This document shows, one piece after another, positions 19,791-28,087 of a stretch of 64,000 bases of DNA. This DNA comes from Sphingomonas pruni NBRC 15498 (GTDB lineage Bacteria > Pseudomonadota > Alphaproteobacteria > Sphingomonadales > Sphingomonadaceae). The stretch is from assembly GCF_001598455.1 (NCBI RefSeq), contig NZ_BCYZ01000004.1:62001-126000 (forward strand). Direction: 5' to 3'. The translations under genes were made by a program, and so were the position numbers. Below the pieces are notes generated by a model. That model was not told where the DNA came from. It saw nothing but the letters and a program-made list of their open reading frames with translations, and made no database searches. Numbering within the stretch: position 1 is the first letter of the stretch; each line of letters opens with the position of its first letter.

Positions 19791-21137
19791 TCAGCTCCCG
19801 ACCCCTACAGCGAGGGTCGGGACGCCGTTTTCCTGCGCGAGTTCCCTCGCGCGCCGGGCATGGAGCAACGTGACGCAGATCAGCGAAATCAGGCACGTCG
19901 CGGCCATGAACACCGCCACCGCGACGCTGTTCCTGAACACGGCGAACAGCGTTGCGGCGATCATCGGCGTGAACCCGCCGCCGAGCAGCACGCCTATCTG
20001 GTAGCCGAGCGACGCGCCGGAATAGCGGACCTTGGTCGCGAAGAGCTCGGCGAACAAGGCTGCCTGCGGTCCGTACATCATCGAGACGACGCACAGGCCG
20101 ACTGTGATGGCGGTGCAGGCGCCGGCGATCGTGCCGGTCTCCAGCAACGGGAAGAAGGCGAACGACCAGAGACCGGTCGCGATACAACCGAGCTGGAACA
20201 GTCCGTAGCGGCCGACCCGATCCGAGATGTGCGCGACGATGATCAGCGCCGGGATCATGAACAGGCTGCCGACCATGATGCAGCCGAGCATCATCTCGCG
20301 CGACAGGCCCAAGGTCGCGGTCCCGTAGGAGATGACCCAGGTGATGATCACGTAGAAACAGGTATTGCTCGCGATGAACGCGCCACCCGCCAGCAGAATC
20401 AACTGCCAGCTCGACGCGATGACCCGCAGGATCGGCGAGCGCTGCAGCTCGGGCTGGTCGTTCTCCAGTCCGGTCGCGGCGAGCGCCTCGAATTCGCGCG
20501 ATTCCTCCATGCGCAAGTGGACGTAGAGGGCCAAGCCGACGACCACGATGCTGAGGAGGAAGGGCAAGCGCCAACCCCAGGCCGCGAAGGCCTGGGGCGA
20601 CATCAGGCCGCCGGAGAGGAAGAAGGCGATATTGGCGAGCACCACGCCCGAGGGCACCCCGATCTGCACAAAGCTGCCGAACAGGCCGCGGCGACCTTCG
20701 GGCGCGTTCTCGATGGCGATCAGCGCCGCCGCCCCCCACTGCCCGCCGACCGCGAACCCCTGGAGGAAACGCAAGAGGATCAGCATCAGCGGCGCGAGCG
20801 CCCCGACCGTTTCATAGGTCGGCAACAGGCCCACCAGCAGCGTCGACAGGCCCATCGTCATCAGCGCGACGACCAGCGTCTTCTTGCGCCCATGGAGATC
20901 GCCGAAATGGCCGAACACGACGCCGCCGAGCGGCCGGGCGATGAACCCGACGGCAAAGGTGCTGAACGCGGCAAGCTGCGCCACGAACGGCGACAGATCG
21001 GGCGAAAAGAAGAGATGCGGGAACACCAGCGCCGCTGCCGTGCCGTAAACGAAGAAGTCGTACCATTCGACGCCGGCGGCGCCGATCGACGTCAATGCCA
21101 GCCGCAGCGTCGATCCGCGATAAGGTGTGCCAGCCAC
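19791..21137 (-). CDS. MHS-type MFS transporter (metabolite:H+ symporter)
   Basis: A 12-TM carrier of the metabolite:H+ symporter family, which imports organic acids. It has the family hallmarks EWYDFFVYG in TM1, PLGGVVFGHFGD then GRKKTL in the loop after TM2, and GFAVGGQWG in TM4-5. I place the start at GTG 21137 (448 residues), giving an N-terminus of normal length. ATG 21212 in the same frame would add 25 hydrophilic residues and has a weak ribosome site. A 13-codon frame with a strong ribosome site (21137-21178) ends in TAG overlapping this GTG. It is coupled to the M28-like gene downstream and divergent from an AraC regulator, whose target it probably is. Confidence 0.88.
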   Translation of the reverse strand: MAGTPYRGSTLRLALTSIGAAGVEWYDFFVYGTAAALVFPHLFFSPDLSPFVAQLAAFSTFAVGFIARPLGGVVFGHFGDLHGRKKTLVVALMTMGLSTLLVGLLPTYETVGALAPLMLILLRFLQGFAVGGQWGAAALIAIENAPEGRRGLFGSFVQIGVPSGVVLANIAFFLSGGLMSPQAFAAWGWRLPFLLSIVVVGLALYVHLRMEESREFEALAATGLENDQPELQRSPILRVIASSWQLILLAGGAFIASNTCFYVIITWVISYGTATLGLSREMMLGCIMVGSLFMIPALIIVAHISDRVGRYGLFQLGCIATGLWSFAFFPLLETGTIAGACTAITVGLCVVSMMYGPQAALFAELFATKVRYSGASLGYQIGVLLGGGFTPMIAATLFAVFRNSVAVAVFMAATCLISLICVTLLHARRARELAQENGVPTLAVGVGS

Positions 21138-21178
21138 TAGTGGCCGCCCGCGCGCGATAGATCCCGCCTGCCCGTCAT
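21137..21178 (-). other. Possible 13-codon leader ORF coupled to the MHS transporter
   Basis: ATG 21178 is preceded by GGAGAGGAG at good spacing, the best ribosome site in this stretch. The frame encodes MTGRRDLSRAGGH and stops with TAG, whose last G is the first base of the transporter's GTG (TAGTG). This is the geometry of translational re-initiation. It could also be the true gene start separated from the body by a one- or two-base indel. Confidence 0.4.
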
Positions 21179-21322
21179 GATCCTGTCTCCTCTCCCGCGC
21201 GCCGGGCGCCATGCCGCCGATCTTGGTGACGGCGTTGGGGACACGATAGAGATTGAACGGGCGACAAGTGAGTGCTCTATCGGACAGATGTGTGTCTTTG
21301 GCGGACAAAAGGGGGTATATTC

Positions 21323-22411
21323 GTGACCCCTGGCGATCAGGACGACCGCGGTGCCGCGGCCGCTGGATCGCCGGCGCGGTCGCGTTCCCACGGCCTGCCG
21401 TTGCTCAACCAGAAGATGTTCGCGCCCTACAAGATCGCCGTGCTGATCGATGCGGTCGCGCCGCGGGGCATCGGATCTGGAACTGTCCTCGCGCGAACCG
21501 GCCTGACGCCGGCCGAGGTTGACGACCCACACACTTTGACCTCGATCGGCCAGTATCTCACGGCCTATGACAATGTAATCGCCGCCGGTGCCGACCTCGG
21601 CCTTGCCTATGCGGTCGGGGCGCGGCTCCATCTCTCGGCCTATGGCATGTATGGTTATGCCCTGATGTGCTCGCCGACGATGCGGGAGTTCTTCGACTTC
21701 GCCGTCCGCTATCATCTATTGGCAACCCCGACGATCACCCTGGGCTGGCGGCAGGAAGGCGCGCTCGCGATCTGGGATTTTCGGGAAGTCTACGCCGAGA
21801 TCATGAGCGCCGACCTCAGGAACTTCGTGCTCCGCCAACAGATGATGCAGACCTCCACGCACATGCGCGACGTGGCCGGAACGGCGGTCACGCCCATCAG
21901 GGCGCTGTTCGGGCTGCCGGATTCAGGAACTACGGCTGCCGACGAAGACGTACTGGGCTGCCCCTGTCTGTTCGGCCAGGCGGCGCACGAGCTGCATTAT
22001 CCGGCGAGCATCCTGGAGCGCGCGCCCGAACTCGCCAATCGCCTGACCCGCGCGATGCTCGAGGAGACCTGCGATCGCCTGATCGGTCAGGCCAAGACGA
22101 GTTCCGGCATCGCCGGCGAAGTTTATCAACTGCTGATGCTGGCGCCCAACCGCTATTCGTCGATGCAGGCGGTCGCGGTAAGGCTCGGCATGACAGAGCG
22201 GACGCTGCGGCGACGGTTGGACGACGAGGACAGCAGCTATGCGGACATCGTGGACGACGTCCGCCGGAAGCTAACGCTCGAATATCTGCACACCACCCGG
22301 TTGAGCGCCGACGACATCGCGCTGAAGGTCGGATTTAGCGACAGCTCCAACCTGCGGCGTGCTATCAAGCGATGGACCGGGCAGACGATCGGCGACCTGC
22401 GCAAGGCCTGA
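21323..22411 (+). CDS. AraC-family transcriptional regulator (PF12625-type sensor domain)
   Basis: A 362-residue regulator with an N-terminal AraC-type sensor domain (about 35-220) and a C-terminal AraC HTH domain containing MQAVAVRLGMTERTLRRRL and VGFSDSSNLRRAIKRWTG. The start GTG 21323 is chosen over an upstream ATG at 21272 because AGGGGG lies seven bases before it. It is divergent from the MHS transporter with a 185-base shared promoter region, the usual layout for a local activator. It shares its architecture and length with the regulator at 16957-18045, so the island may respond to two related effectors. Confidence 0.88.
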   Translation: MTPGDQDDRGAAAAGSPARSRSHGLPLLNQKMFAPYKIAVLIDAVAPRGIGSGTVLARTGLTPAEVDDPHTLTSIGQYLTAYDNVIAAGADLGLAYAVGARLHLSAYGMYGYALMCSPTMREFFDFAVRYHLLATPTITLGWRQEGALAIWDFREVYAEIMSADLRNFVLRQQMMQTSTHMRDVAGTAVTPIRALFGLPDSGTTAADEDVLGCPCLFGQAAHELHYPASILERAPELANRLTRAMLEETCDRLIGQAKTSSGIAGEVYQLLMLAPNRYSSMQAVAVRLGMTERTLRRRLDDEDSSYADIVDDVRRKLTLEYLHTTRLSADDIALKVGFSDSSNLRRAIKRWTGQTIGDLRKA

Positions 22412-22573
22412 ATGCATCGTGCGGCAGCCGAAACGGCCGCTATTGGGGCGCAATGCTCTTGCGGCGAGCTCGTACCTGCATTCTATTTCCTCGCTGGACT
22501 GGCGTGCCGGCCGTTCGGGCGATCGCCGCGAAAGTACCGCCCGTCACCCAGACCGCTGCGCGCCTCCGCAGGA

Positions 22574-23704
22574 TCACTTGCCACGCAGGTAGATCCGGTG
22601 CGCATTCTTGTAGTAGATTTTGTCGATTACCGAGCGCGGTAGCCCCAATCCTTTCACGTCGGCTTTGATCTCTTCAATGCGCTGCGATTGTGGAGTTGCC
22701 AGATAGCGCCAGTCCGAGCGCCAGGCGTGATCGACCTCGGTCGCCAGATGGTCGATATCCACCGGCGGATTCTCGACCGGCTTGGCCGGATCGGGGGGAT
22801 TGTCGGCGACGTCGGTGCCGTACATCAGCCGGTCCTGATACTTGATGAAAAAGGCGCGGACCTTCCCGTAATCCTGGTTCGACTGATATTGGATTTGCGT
22901 CATGCGCGCGGCGAGATCGACGTTCGCGTTGGGAAAGCGATCGAGGAACGTCGCCAGCCGGTCGACGCTCCATTCCAAGCTGGCCATATGGGCGCCGACG
23001 AACGACAGTTTGGGATGAAAGGCGACGAAGCGGTCGCGCGCCGCCATCAGCATTTCGTAGCTCGGCTCCTCAGGGTGCAAATACATGTAATATTGCGGGT
23101 GATCGCGGAAATAGCCGCGATCATTGTCGGTCGTCATCTGGTCGAGCGGCAGCCAGCAATTGAGCGGCTCACCCTGATGCGCGATCAGCGGAATGCCGAT
23201 CTTCTCGATATGCGCCATGATGGCGTCGAAGCGTGGATCGTCGAGGAAGACGCGCTTGCCGTCCTGATCCTTCACGACCATGCCGATATTCTTCCACACC
23301 TTGACCGCGACCGCGCCCTTGGCGACCGCGGCGTCGATCGTGGCGATCGCTCGCTCGCTCCAACCCGGCTCGCCGAACCCGTCCATCGAGAAGGCAGTGG
23401 CAAAGTGGAAGATCTTCGGGTCCTGCGCTTTATGCTCCTCGGCAGCCTTCGCCTGCAATTTCAGCGGAGGAAAATCGGGATAGTCGACGTTGATCGACAA
23501 GAGCTCGAAACCGTCCTTGCGGGCGATGTCGATGAAGGCGGTCCGCGCGACATTGTCATGCACATGCGCATCGAATTTGGGGACACGGGCAAAATCGGCC
23601 TCGCTATAGGTCCCCTGACCGCTAGCCTGCGCCTGCACCGGCTGGGCGGAGGCCGCCGCGAGAGACAGGATCGACGCCATCATCAAGCCACCGTGCAACC
23701 GCAT
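22574..23704 (-). CDS. Secreted amidohydrolase-family protein (Amidohydro_2-like)
   Basis: A 376-residue metal-dependent hydrolase of the amidohydrolase superfamily (PF04909 type). The start at 23704 has GGGAG upstream and gives a signal peptide (residues 1-26, ending QPVQAQ). Metal-site candidates are H47 and H49 in FDAHVHD, a central His in LIAHQGEP, a His in FVGAHMASLEW, and the Asp in MYGTDVADN. Most relatives are cytosolic decarboxylases or lactonases; a periplasmic location is less common. It is divergent from the DeoR regulator gene, and TTTCATT boxes lie between them, so it is probably in the same regulon as the sugar locus. Reaction unknown. Confidence 0.82.
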   Translation of the reverse strand: MRLHGGLMMASILSLAAASAQPVQAQASGQGTYSEADFARVPKFDAHVHDNVARTAFIDIARKDGFELLSINVDYPDFPPLKLQAKAAEEHKAQDPKIFHFATAFSMDGFGEPGWSERAIATIDAAVAKGAVAVKVWKNIGMVVKDQDGKRVFLDDPRFDAIMAHIEKIGIPLIAHQGEPLNCWLPLDQMTTDNDRGYFRDHPQYYMYLHPEEPSYEMLMAARDRFVAFHPKLSFVGAHMASLEWSVDRLATFLDRFPNANVDLAARMTQIQYQSNQDYGKVRAFFIKYQDRLMYGTDVADNPPDPAKPVENPPVDIDHLATEVDHAWRSDWRYLATPQSQRIEEIKADVKGLGLPRSVIDKIYYKNAHRIYLRGK

Positions 23705-23966
23705 AACATCTCCCTGGATTTCATATGAAATGAAAGATATCAACCAAGGAAAGCCTAGCATTGACGAGATATTAGGCGCAAACCGTTTTATGTATGTTTC
23801 ATTATATATTGCCGCCGCGCGAAAGATCGTGCCCCTCGCCGACACGACGCGAACGTGAGTGCTTCAGCTTGAACAGCCCTGCGAGATGCCGCGCATTGCC
23901 CCATCACCGCAAGAAAACGCATGGAGACATCCACGCTTTGCCGCTAGAAATCGCGCAGGAGGCATG
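23705..23966. promoter_or_regulatory. Divergent promoter region with TTTCATT boxes
   Basis: This AT-richer interval separates the amidohydrolase and DeoR regulator genes. TTTCATATGAAA at 23719-23730 is a perfect palindrome. The minus strand across 23722-23735 reads CTTTCATTTCATAT, matching the TTTCRTTTYRY core known for E. coli AgaR sites. GTATGTTTCATT at 23792-23803 recurs exactly at 27772-27783. These suggest autoregulation of the DeoR-family gene and control of the amidohydrolase. Confidence 0.55.
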
Positions 23967-24737
23967 ATGCGGGATACAAGTCGGCGACGTCAGGAAATCA
24001 TCGGGATGCTGCAGGACCAAGGCAGCGTCCAGGTGCATTCCCTGTCCGAGCAGTTCCAGGTTTCCACCCAGACGATCCGTAAGGACCTGGCGTTCCTCGA
24101 GGCGCGCGGCGTGTCGGTTCGCTGCTATGGCGGCGCCGTCGCGGCGGGCGTGATCGGCGTGGCGGACGAAGATCCGGTCGACACCAAGCGCGTCCTGCAC
24201 ATAGCCGAAAAGGAGAGGATCGGCCGCCTCGCCGCCTCGATGGTGAAACCGGGCGAGGCGATCATTCTCGATTCGGGAACGACCACAGCGCAGATCGCGC
24301 GCTTCCTGCCCGACGATGCCGACATCGTCGTCCTGACCAACGACGCGGATATCCTGAGCCAGCTGGTTCACAAGAAGAATATCGAAATTGTCCTGCTCGG
24401 CGGGCGGTTGCGCCGCAAGAACATGGCCTTTTACGGCGGACAGACCGAGGCCGCGCTCGATAGCCTGCAGGTCGACCGCCTGTTCCTCGGCGTCGACGGC
24501 ATCGATCTGCAGCGTGGCATCACCACGCATTTCGAGGCCGAGGCCGCGCTCAATCGCAAGATGGCGCACGTCGCGCGCGAAGTCGTCGCGGTGACCGACA
24601 GCAGCAAGTTCGGCCGCACCTGCCTCCACCGGATCATGGGTATCGAGGAAGTGAACGTGCTGATCACCGATGACGGCGCGCCCGAGGAAAGCCTGGAGCA
24701 GGCAAGCAAGCTCGGCTGCGATATCCGTATCGCCTGA
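23967..24737 (+). CDS. DeoR/GlpR-family transcriptional regulator, AgaR-like candidate
   Basis: A 256-residue repressor with an N-terminal winged HTH (RRRQEIIGML, then VSTQTIRKDLAFLE and the family RGVSVRCYGGAV) and a C-terminal sugar-phosphate sensing domain with ILDSGTTTAQIA. ATG 23967 is selected because AGGAGG sits four bases upstream and the resulting N-terminus is the family standard; ATG 23964 would be too close. DeoR proteins of this type bind phosphorylated sugars. Its neighbours are homologues of aga catabolic genes, and AgaR-like TTTCATT boxes lie near its own start and the structural genes, so it is the likely local repressor. Assignment to AgaR rather than another DeoR regulator is inferred. 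Confidence 0.9.
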   Translation: MRDTSRRRQEIIGMLQDQGSVQVHSLSEQFQVSTQTIRKDLAFLEARGVSVRCYGGAVAAGVIGVADEDPVDTKRVLHIAEKERIGRLAASMVKPGEAIILDSGTTTAQIARFLPDDADIVVLTNDADILSQLVHKKNIEIVLLGGRLRRKNMAFYGGQTEAALDSLQVDRLFLGVDGIDLQRGITTHFEAEAALNRKMAHVAREVVAVTDSSKFGRTCLHRIMGIEEVNVLITDDGAPEESLEQASKLGCDIRIA

Positions 24738-24776
24738 TAGCCGGCCTAGCACGGCCGCGCATGTCTCCGCGCCAAG

Positions 24777-24799
24777 GGGCCGGACCGATCCGCCGGCCC
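24777..24799. terminator. GC hairpin between convergent genes
   Basis: GGGCCGG (24777-24783) pairs with CCGGCCC (24793-24799) across a 9-base loop, in the 76-base gap between the regulator and receptor stops. It could end transcription from both sides. There is no T-run, so the call is weak. Confidence 0.35.
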
Positions 24800-24813
24800 G
24801 GCCCGGAGATCGA

Positions 24814-27741
24814 TCAGAACCCGAAGCGAACCCCTGCCGTGAACGTGCGGCCATAGGATGTGTAGCCCGCGCCGACGCTGCTCCCGGTCCCGACCGCGCC
24901 AGACGCCCATACGATGTTGCGATCGCCGTTGAGATAGGTGCGGACGATCGAGTTGGTCAGATTGCGTCCCTCGACATACAATTTGATCCGCTTGGTGACG
25001 TTGAACGAAGCGGTCGCGGTCACCCAGTCATAGGCGCTGGCGATCGCGGGCATGCCATCGACTTCGGTGAAGTTCGCATAAACGAACGAGCTCGAATGGT
25101 CCCATGACACGCTGAGCGATACGGGCCCCTTTTCGTAGAACGGATTGATCGACCAGGTCGTCGGCGAGACGCCCGCCTCCTGCCCGGCGTTTTGGCCGTT
25201 GATCGTCGTCTGGCTCCAGGTGTGCGTGAATTGCGCGCGGATGCCGAAGCCGTTCTTCAGCATGTGCTGCCAGCTGAACTCGACACCATAAATCTTCGCA
25301 TTGTCGCCGTTGATCGGCTGAACCACGCTGTACAGCAGCGGCGCGCAGGGCTTGCCGTTGAAACAGCCGACCGCACCGATATCGACATTGTTGACCTCGA
25401 CCGAGGTAATGTCGTTGCGCAGTTTTTTGCCGAACAACGCGACCGAAACCATGTCGTTCTTATGGTAATACCATTCCAGCGACGCGTCGGCCTGCCACGA
25501 TTTGATCGGCTTCAGGTTCACGTTGCCGCTATAGCTGACGACATAATCCTGGTTGCTGCTGTTGTCGGTCTGGGTCGGCGCGAACTGATTGAGATTCGGC
25601 CGCGCGATCGTCTCGGCGACCGCCAGACGCAGGTGGAGATTGTCGGTGAAGCCATAATTGAAGTTCATCGACGGCAGCGGCAGCGTGTAGCTGCCATGCG
25701 CCGAGATCGGGGTCGCGTCCGAATATACGACTACCGCAGAGGCGGTCGGATTCGCAGTATCGGCGACGGTGACCGATATGATCTTGTTGATCGCGGTCGA
25801 GGCGGTCGTCTGCGTATTGACCAGGCGCAGGCCGATATTGCCGTTCCAGCGGCGTCCGCCGAACGAGGCCTCGACATAGCCGGACAAGGTGCGCTCGCTG
25901 ACGACGTAGGAGTTCACCGCGTTGAATTGCGGCAAGCTGTCGGCAAAATGATAGACGCCCTCTCCCGACGTGTAATTCGGCGTTCCGTCGAGCGACTTAA
26001 GACCGGCGAGCAGGTTCTGCGCGTTGATCGCCAGCATCGTGGTCGGAAAGCTGCCGCCCGCGCCAGAGAAGAAATTGGGGAAGTTGAAGGTCGAGATGAC
26101 GTTCTGGCCCATCGTCGCGAAAGTGATCGGTCCTGGCTGGCCGGGCATCGTATTGTAGAGCGAGCTGTATTGGCTGGAACCGTTGGTCCAGTCGTTGCTG
26201 ATGTCGCGCCGCGATTTGGACCGTTTGAGATAAGCGGCGCCAAAGCTGATGCTCTTCAGAATGCTGTTGTCGAACGTATAGGTGCCGTCCAGCTTGGCGC
26301 CGGTCACCGTATCCTTGATCGAGAAACCGGACAGCCCGTCATAGTGGGTGCTCCACAGATTCTGATTGTCGAGCTTGCCCGAGGCGAGCGCGGTCGCATA
26401 GTCCGATCCGTCCGGCAGCGTGACGCTGATGTTGGGCATCGCGTTCGGGTTGGCCGAGAAGGTCAGCGTGTTCTGATTGTAGGGGGTCGGTGAGACGAGC
26501 CCCGCGGTCAGGAAAGTGTCAGTCCCGCCTTCCGGCCGGTTCGCCTGCGAGCGATAGGCGTCGGCGCGGAACGACAGTCTCGACGAGGCATCCCACTGGA
26601 CATTGGCGCCGACCAGATAGGTGTCGACGACGCGGTGGATCGTCTGGTTGACGAGTTCGGGCGTGAAATTGTTGGTCGTGAACTTGGTGATGAAACCGTT
26701 CTGAACCGTCACGTTCGACCATTCGGGCAGGCCATTCTGGTCGTAGGTGAAGCCCGGGAAATAGGATTGGTTGTACGCGACCTGCGGGTCGTTGAGCTTG
26801 GTGTACATGCCGTCGAGCGTGACGTGCAGATTGTCCGCCGGGCGCCATTCCACCGTGCCGGTCAGCGCGAATCTCTTCTTGCGGTCGACTACCGAACCGA
26901 ACTGGATGCAGCACAAGCCGACCACCGGTTGCGCATTGGCAGGCGGCGGCGAATCGACCGTCGGCCCGACCGGCCAGACGCCCGGGCTGCTCGCATCCCA
27001 GGATGAGTAATTCAGCGCGTCGGTGCGGAACTTCTGGTCCGACCACACCACGCCGAGCAACGCGCCGAAGGTGCCCGAACTGTTGGTGTCGCTGATGAAG
27101 CCGGAGACCTTGTAGCCGCCGTAGCGCGACATCTGGTTGAAATTGCCTTCGGCGCGCGCGGCGATGTGGAAGCCGGTGTGATCGAACGGCCGTGCCGACC
27201 GCAGGTTGACGGTGCCGCCGATGCTGCCCTCGGTGGCGCTAGCCTGCGGCGACTTGAGGACGTCGGCGCCCGAAATCACGTCCGAGGGGAGGATGTCGAA
27301 CGCGAAGTCGCGGCCGTCATCGTCGGTCGCCAGGATACGGTCGTTGAGCGTCGTGATATTATATTGCGAGCCGAGGCCGCGGACGCTGACATACTGGCCC
27401 TCGCCACCCGTCGTGCGGTTGATCGTTATGCCGGTGATATGCTGCAGCGAGTCCGCCACGTCGCTGTCGGGGAAACGGCCCAGTTCGGTCGCGTTGACCG
27501 AATCGAGCACGACGGTGGCGCTGCGCTTGATCTCGACCGACTTGTCGAGGCTGCCGCGGATGCCGGTGACGACGATATCGTTTGCCGCCTTATCGGCCGC
27601 GGCGGTGTCGGACAGAGTGTCCGACGACTGAGCCTGCGGCGCCGGTTCGGGCTGGGTTTGAGCCATCGCCGCCACGGGGAGCGACGCCAGCGCCACGACG
27701 AAGATGCTGGCACCGGTACGCAGAAGAAGACGTGAGGCCAT
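24814..27741 (-). CDS. TonB-dependent receptor, oligosaccharide type (TIGR01782-like)
   Basis: A 975-residue outer-membrane receptor. The ATG at 27741 follows GAGGGGAAAATC, and the signal peptide is residues 1-27. The TonB region DIVVTGIRGSLDKSVEIKR, then FPDSDVADSLQ, and SVRGLGSQYNITTLNDR in the plug are typical of the Caulobacter/Xanthomonas-like receptors for plant and animal oligosaccharides. The barrel ends in FTAGVRFGF. It faces away from the GH36-like glycosidase operon with a 346-base shared control region. It probably imports the galactoside or amino-sugar glycan degraded by that operon; its box GTATGTTTCATT 30-42 bases upstream supports joint control. Confidence 0.95.
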   Translation of the reverse strand: MASRLLLRTGASIFVVALASLPVAAMAQTQPEPAPQAQSSDTLSDTAAADKAANDIVVTGIRGSLDKSVEIKRSATVVLDSVNATELGRFPDSDVADSLQHITGITINRTTGGEGQYVSVRGLGSQYNITTLNDRILATDDDGRDFAFDILPSDVISGADVLKSPQASATEGSIGGTVNLRSARPFDHTGFHIAARAEGNFNQMSRYGGYKVSGFISDTNSSGTFGALLGVVWSDQKFRTDALNYSSWDASSPGVWPVGPTVDSPPPANAQPVVGLCCIQFGSVVDRKKRFALTGTVEWRPADNLHVTLDGMYTKLNDPQVAYNQSYFPGFTYDQNGLPEWSNVTVQNGFITKFTTNNFTPELVNQTIHRVVDTYLVGANVQWDASSRLSFRADAYRSQANRPEGGTDTFLTAGLVSPTPYNQNTLTFSANPNAMPNISVTLPDGSDYATALASGKLDNQNLWSTHYDGLSGFSIKDTVTGAKLDGTYTFDNSILKSISFGAAYLKRSKSRRDISNDWTNGSSQYSSLYNTMPGQPGPITFATMGQNVISTFNFPNFFSGAGGSFPTTMLAINAQNLLAGLKSLDGTPNYTSGEGVYHFADSLPQFNAVNSYVVSERTLSGYVEASFGGRRWNGNIGLRLVNTQTTASTAINKIISVTVADTANPTASAVVVYSDATPISAHGSYTLPLPSMNFNYGFTDNLHLRLAVAETIARPNLNQFAPTQTDNSSNQDYVVSYSGNVNLKPIKSWQADASLEWYYHKNDMVSVALFGKKLRNDITSVEVNNVDIGAVGCFNGKPCAPLLYSVVQPINGDNAKIYGVEFSWQHMLKNGFGIRAQFTHTWSQTTINGQNAGQEAGVSPTTWSINPFYEKGPVSLSVSWDHSSSFVYANFTEVDGMPAIASAYDWVTATASFNVTKRIKLYVEGRNLTNSIVRTYLNGDRNIVWASGAVGTGSSVGAGYTSYGRTFTAGVRFGF

Positions 27742-27771
27742 GATTTTCCCCTCAATCAGCCGTAAATTTCA

Positions 27772-27783
27772 GTATGTTTCATT
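27772..27783 (+). promoter_or_regulatory. TTTCATT box (AgaR-like site)
   Basis: GTATGTTTCATT is identical to 23792-23803 in front of the DeoR regulator gene, about 4 kb away. It lies 31 bases upstream of the receptor start at 27741, within a likely promoter or leader. Exact 12-base identity in two control regions of the same locus is the evidence. Confidence 0.5.
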
Positions 27784-27912
27784 CTGTGGTTGGTTTTTGC
27801 GCAACGCAACCCTTTTTTGTCATATTATGGCAACGCCACTCTGAAAGAGCGCGCGATCGCGACTTCTTTGCAACAGCGGTCTCTGAATTATTATTCATAT
27901 ATAACAGATACT

Positions 27913-27929
27913 TATATGATAATCATATA
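27913..27929. promoter_or_regulatory. 17-base perfect palindrome, operator candidate
   Basis: TATATGAT-A-ATCATATA is perfectly symmetrical around 27921. It sits in the AT-rich centre of the divergent control region, about 160-170 bases from either gene. The sequence differs from the TTTCATT boxes, so a second regulator may act here. Confidence 0.4.
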
Positions 27930-27978
27930 GGCCCGAGACGCAGTTAAGGCCGCGCAGCAGCGGAAATTAAAACGAAAC

Positions 27979-28003
27979 AAAACGAGTGACCCGGGCTCGT
28001 TTT
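27979..28003. promoter_or_regulatory. Inverted repeat with TTTCGTT half-sites in the GH36 leader
   Basis: AAAACGAG (27979-27986) pairs with CTCGTTTT (27996-28003) around TGACCCGGG. The outer flanks extend the symmetry imperfectly: the left side read on the minus strand gives TTTCGTTTTAATTTC, and the right side reads TTTTCGTTTGCTTC. Both resemble the TTTCRTTT core of AgaR sites. It lies 85-109 bases upstream of the glycosidase start. Confidence 0.45.
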
Positions 28004-28087
28004 CGTTTGCTTCTCGGCGAATCCCTGTGCAAGCTCACTCACCAACATGCCCATCGCAAACCGGGCATCGCAAGCGGCGAGGGACCA

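Larger units (their letters stand above)
27742..28087. promoter_or_regulatory. Divergent control region of the glycan locus
   Basis: There is no gene in these 346 bases. The interval is markedly AT-rich at about 27880-27930 and holds several operator-like sequences listed separately: GTATGTTTCATT at 27772-27783, a 17-base palindrome at 27913-27929, and an inverted repeat at 27979-28003. It separates the receptor gene from the GH36-like operon and must contain both promoters. Confidence 0.6.

Noticed and set aside
24777-24799. Strong bidirectional terminator between the regulator and receptor genes
   Set aside because: The stem is only 7 bp with a 9-base loop and no T-run, so it is listed only as a weak candidate.
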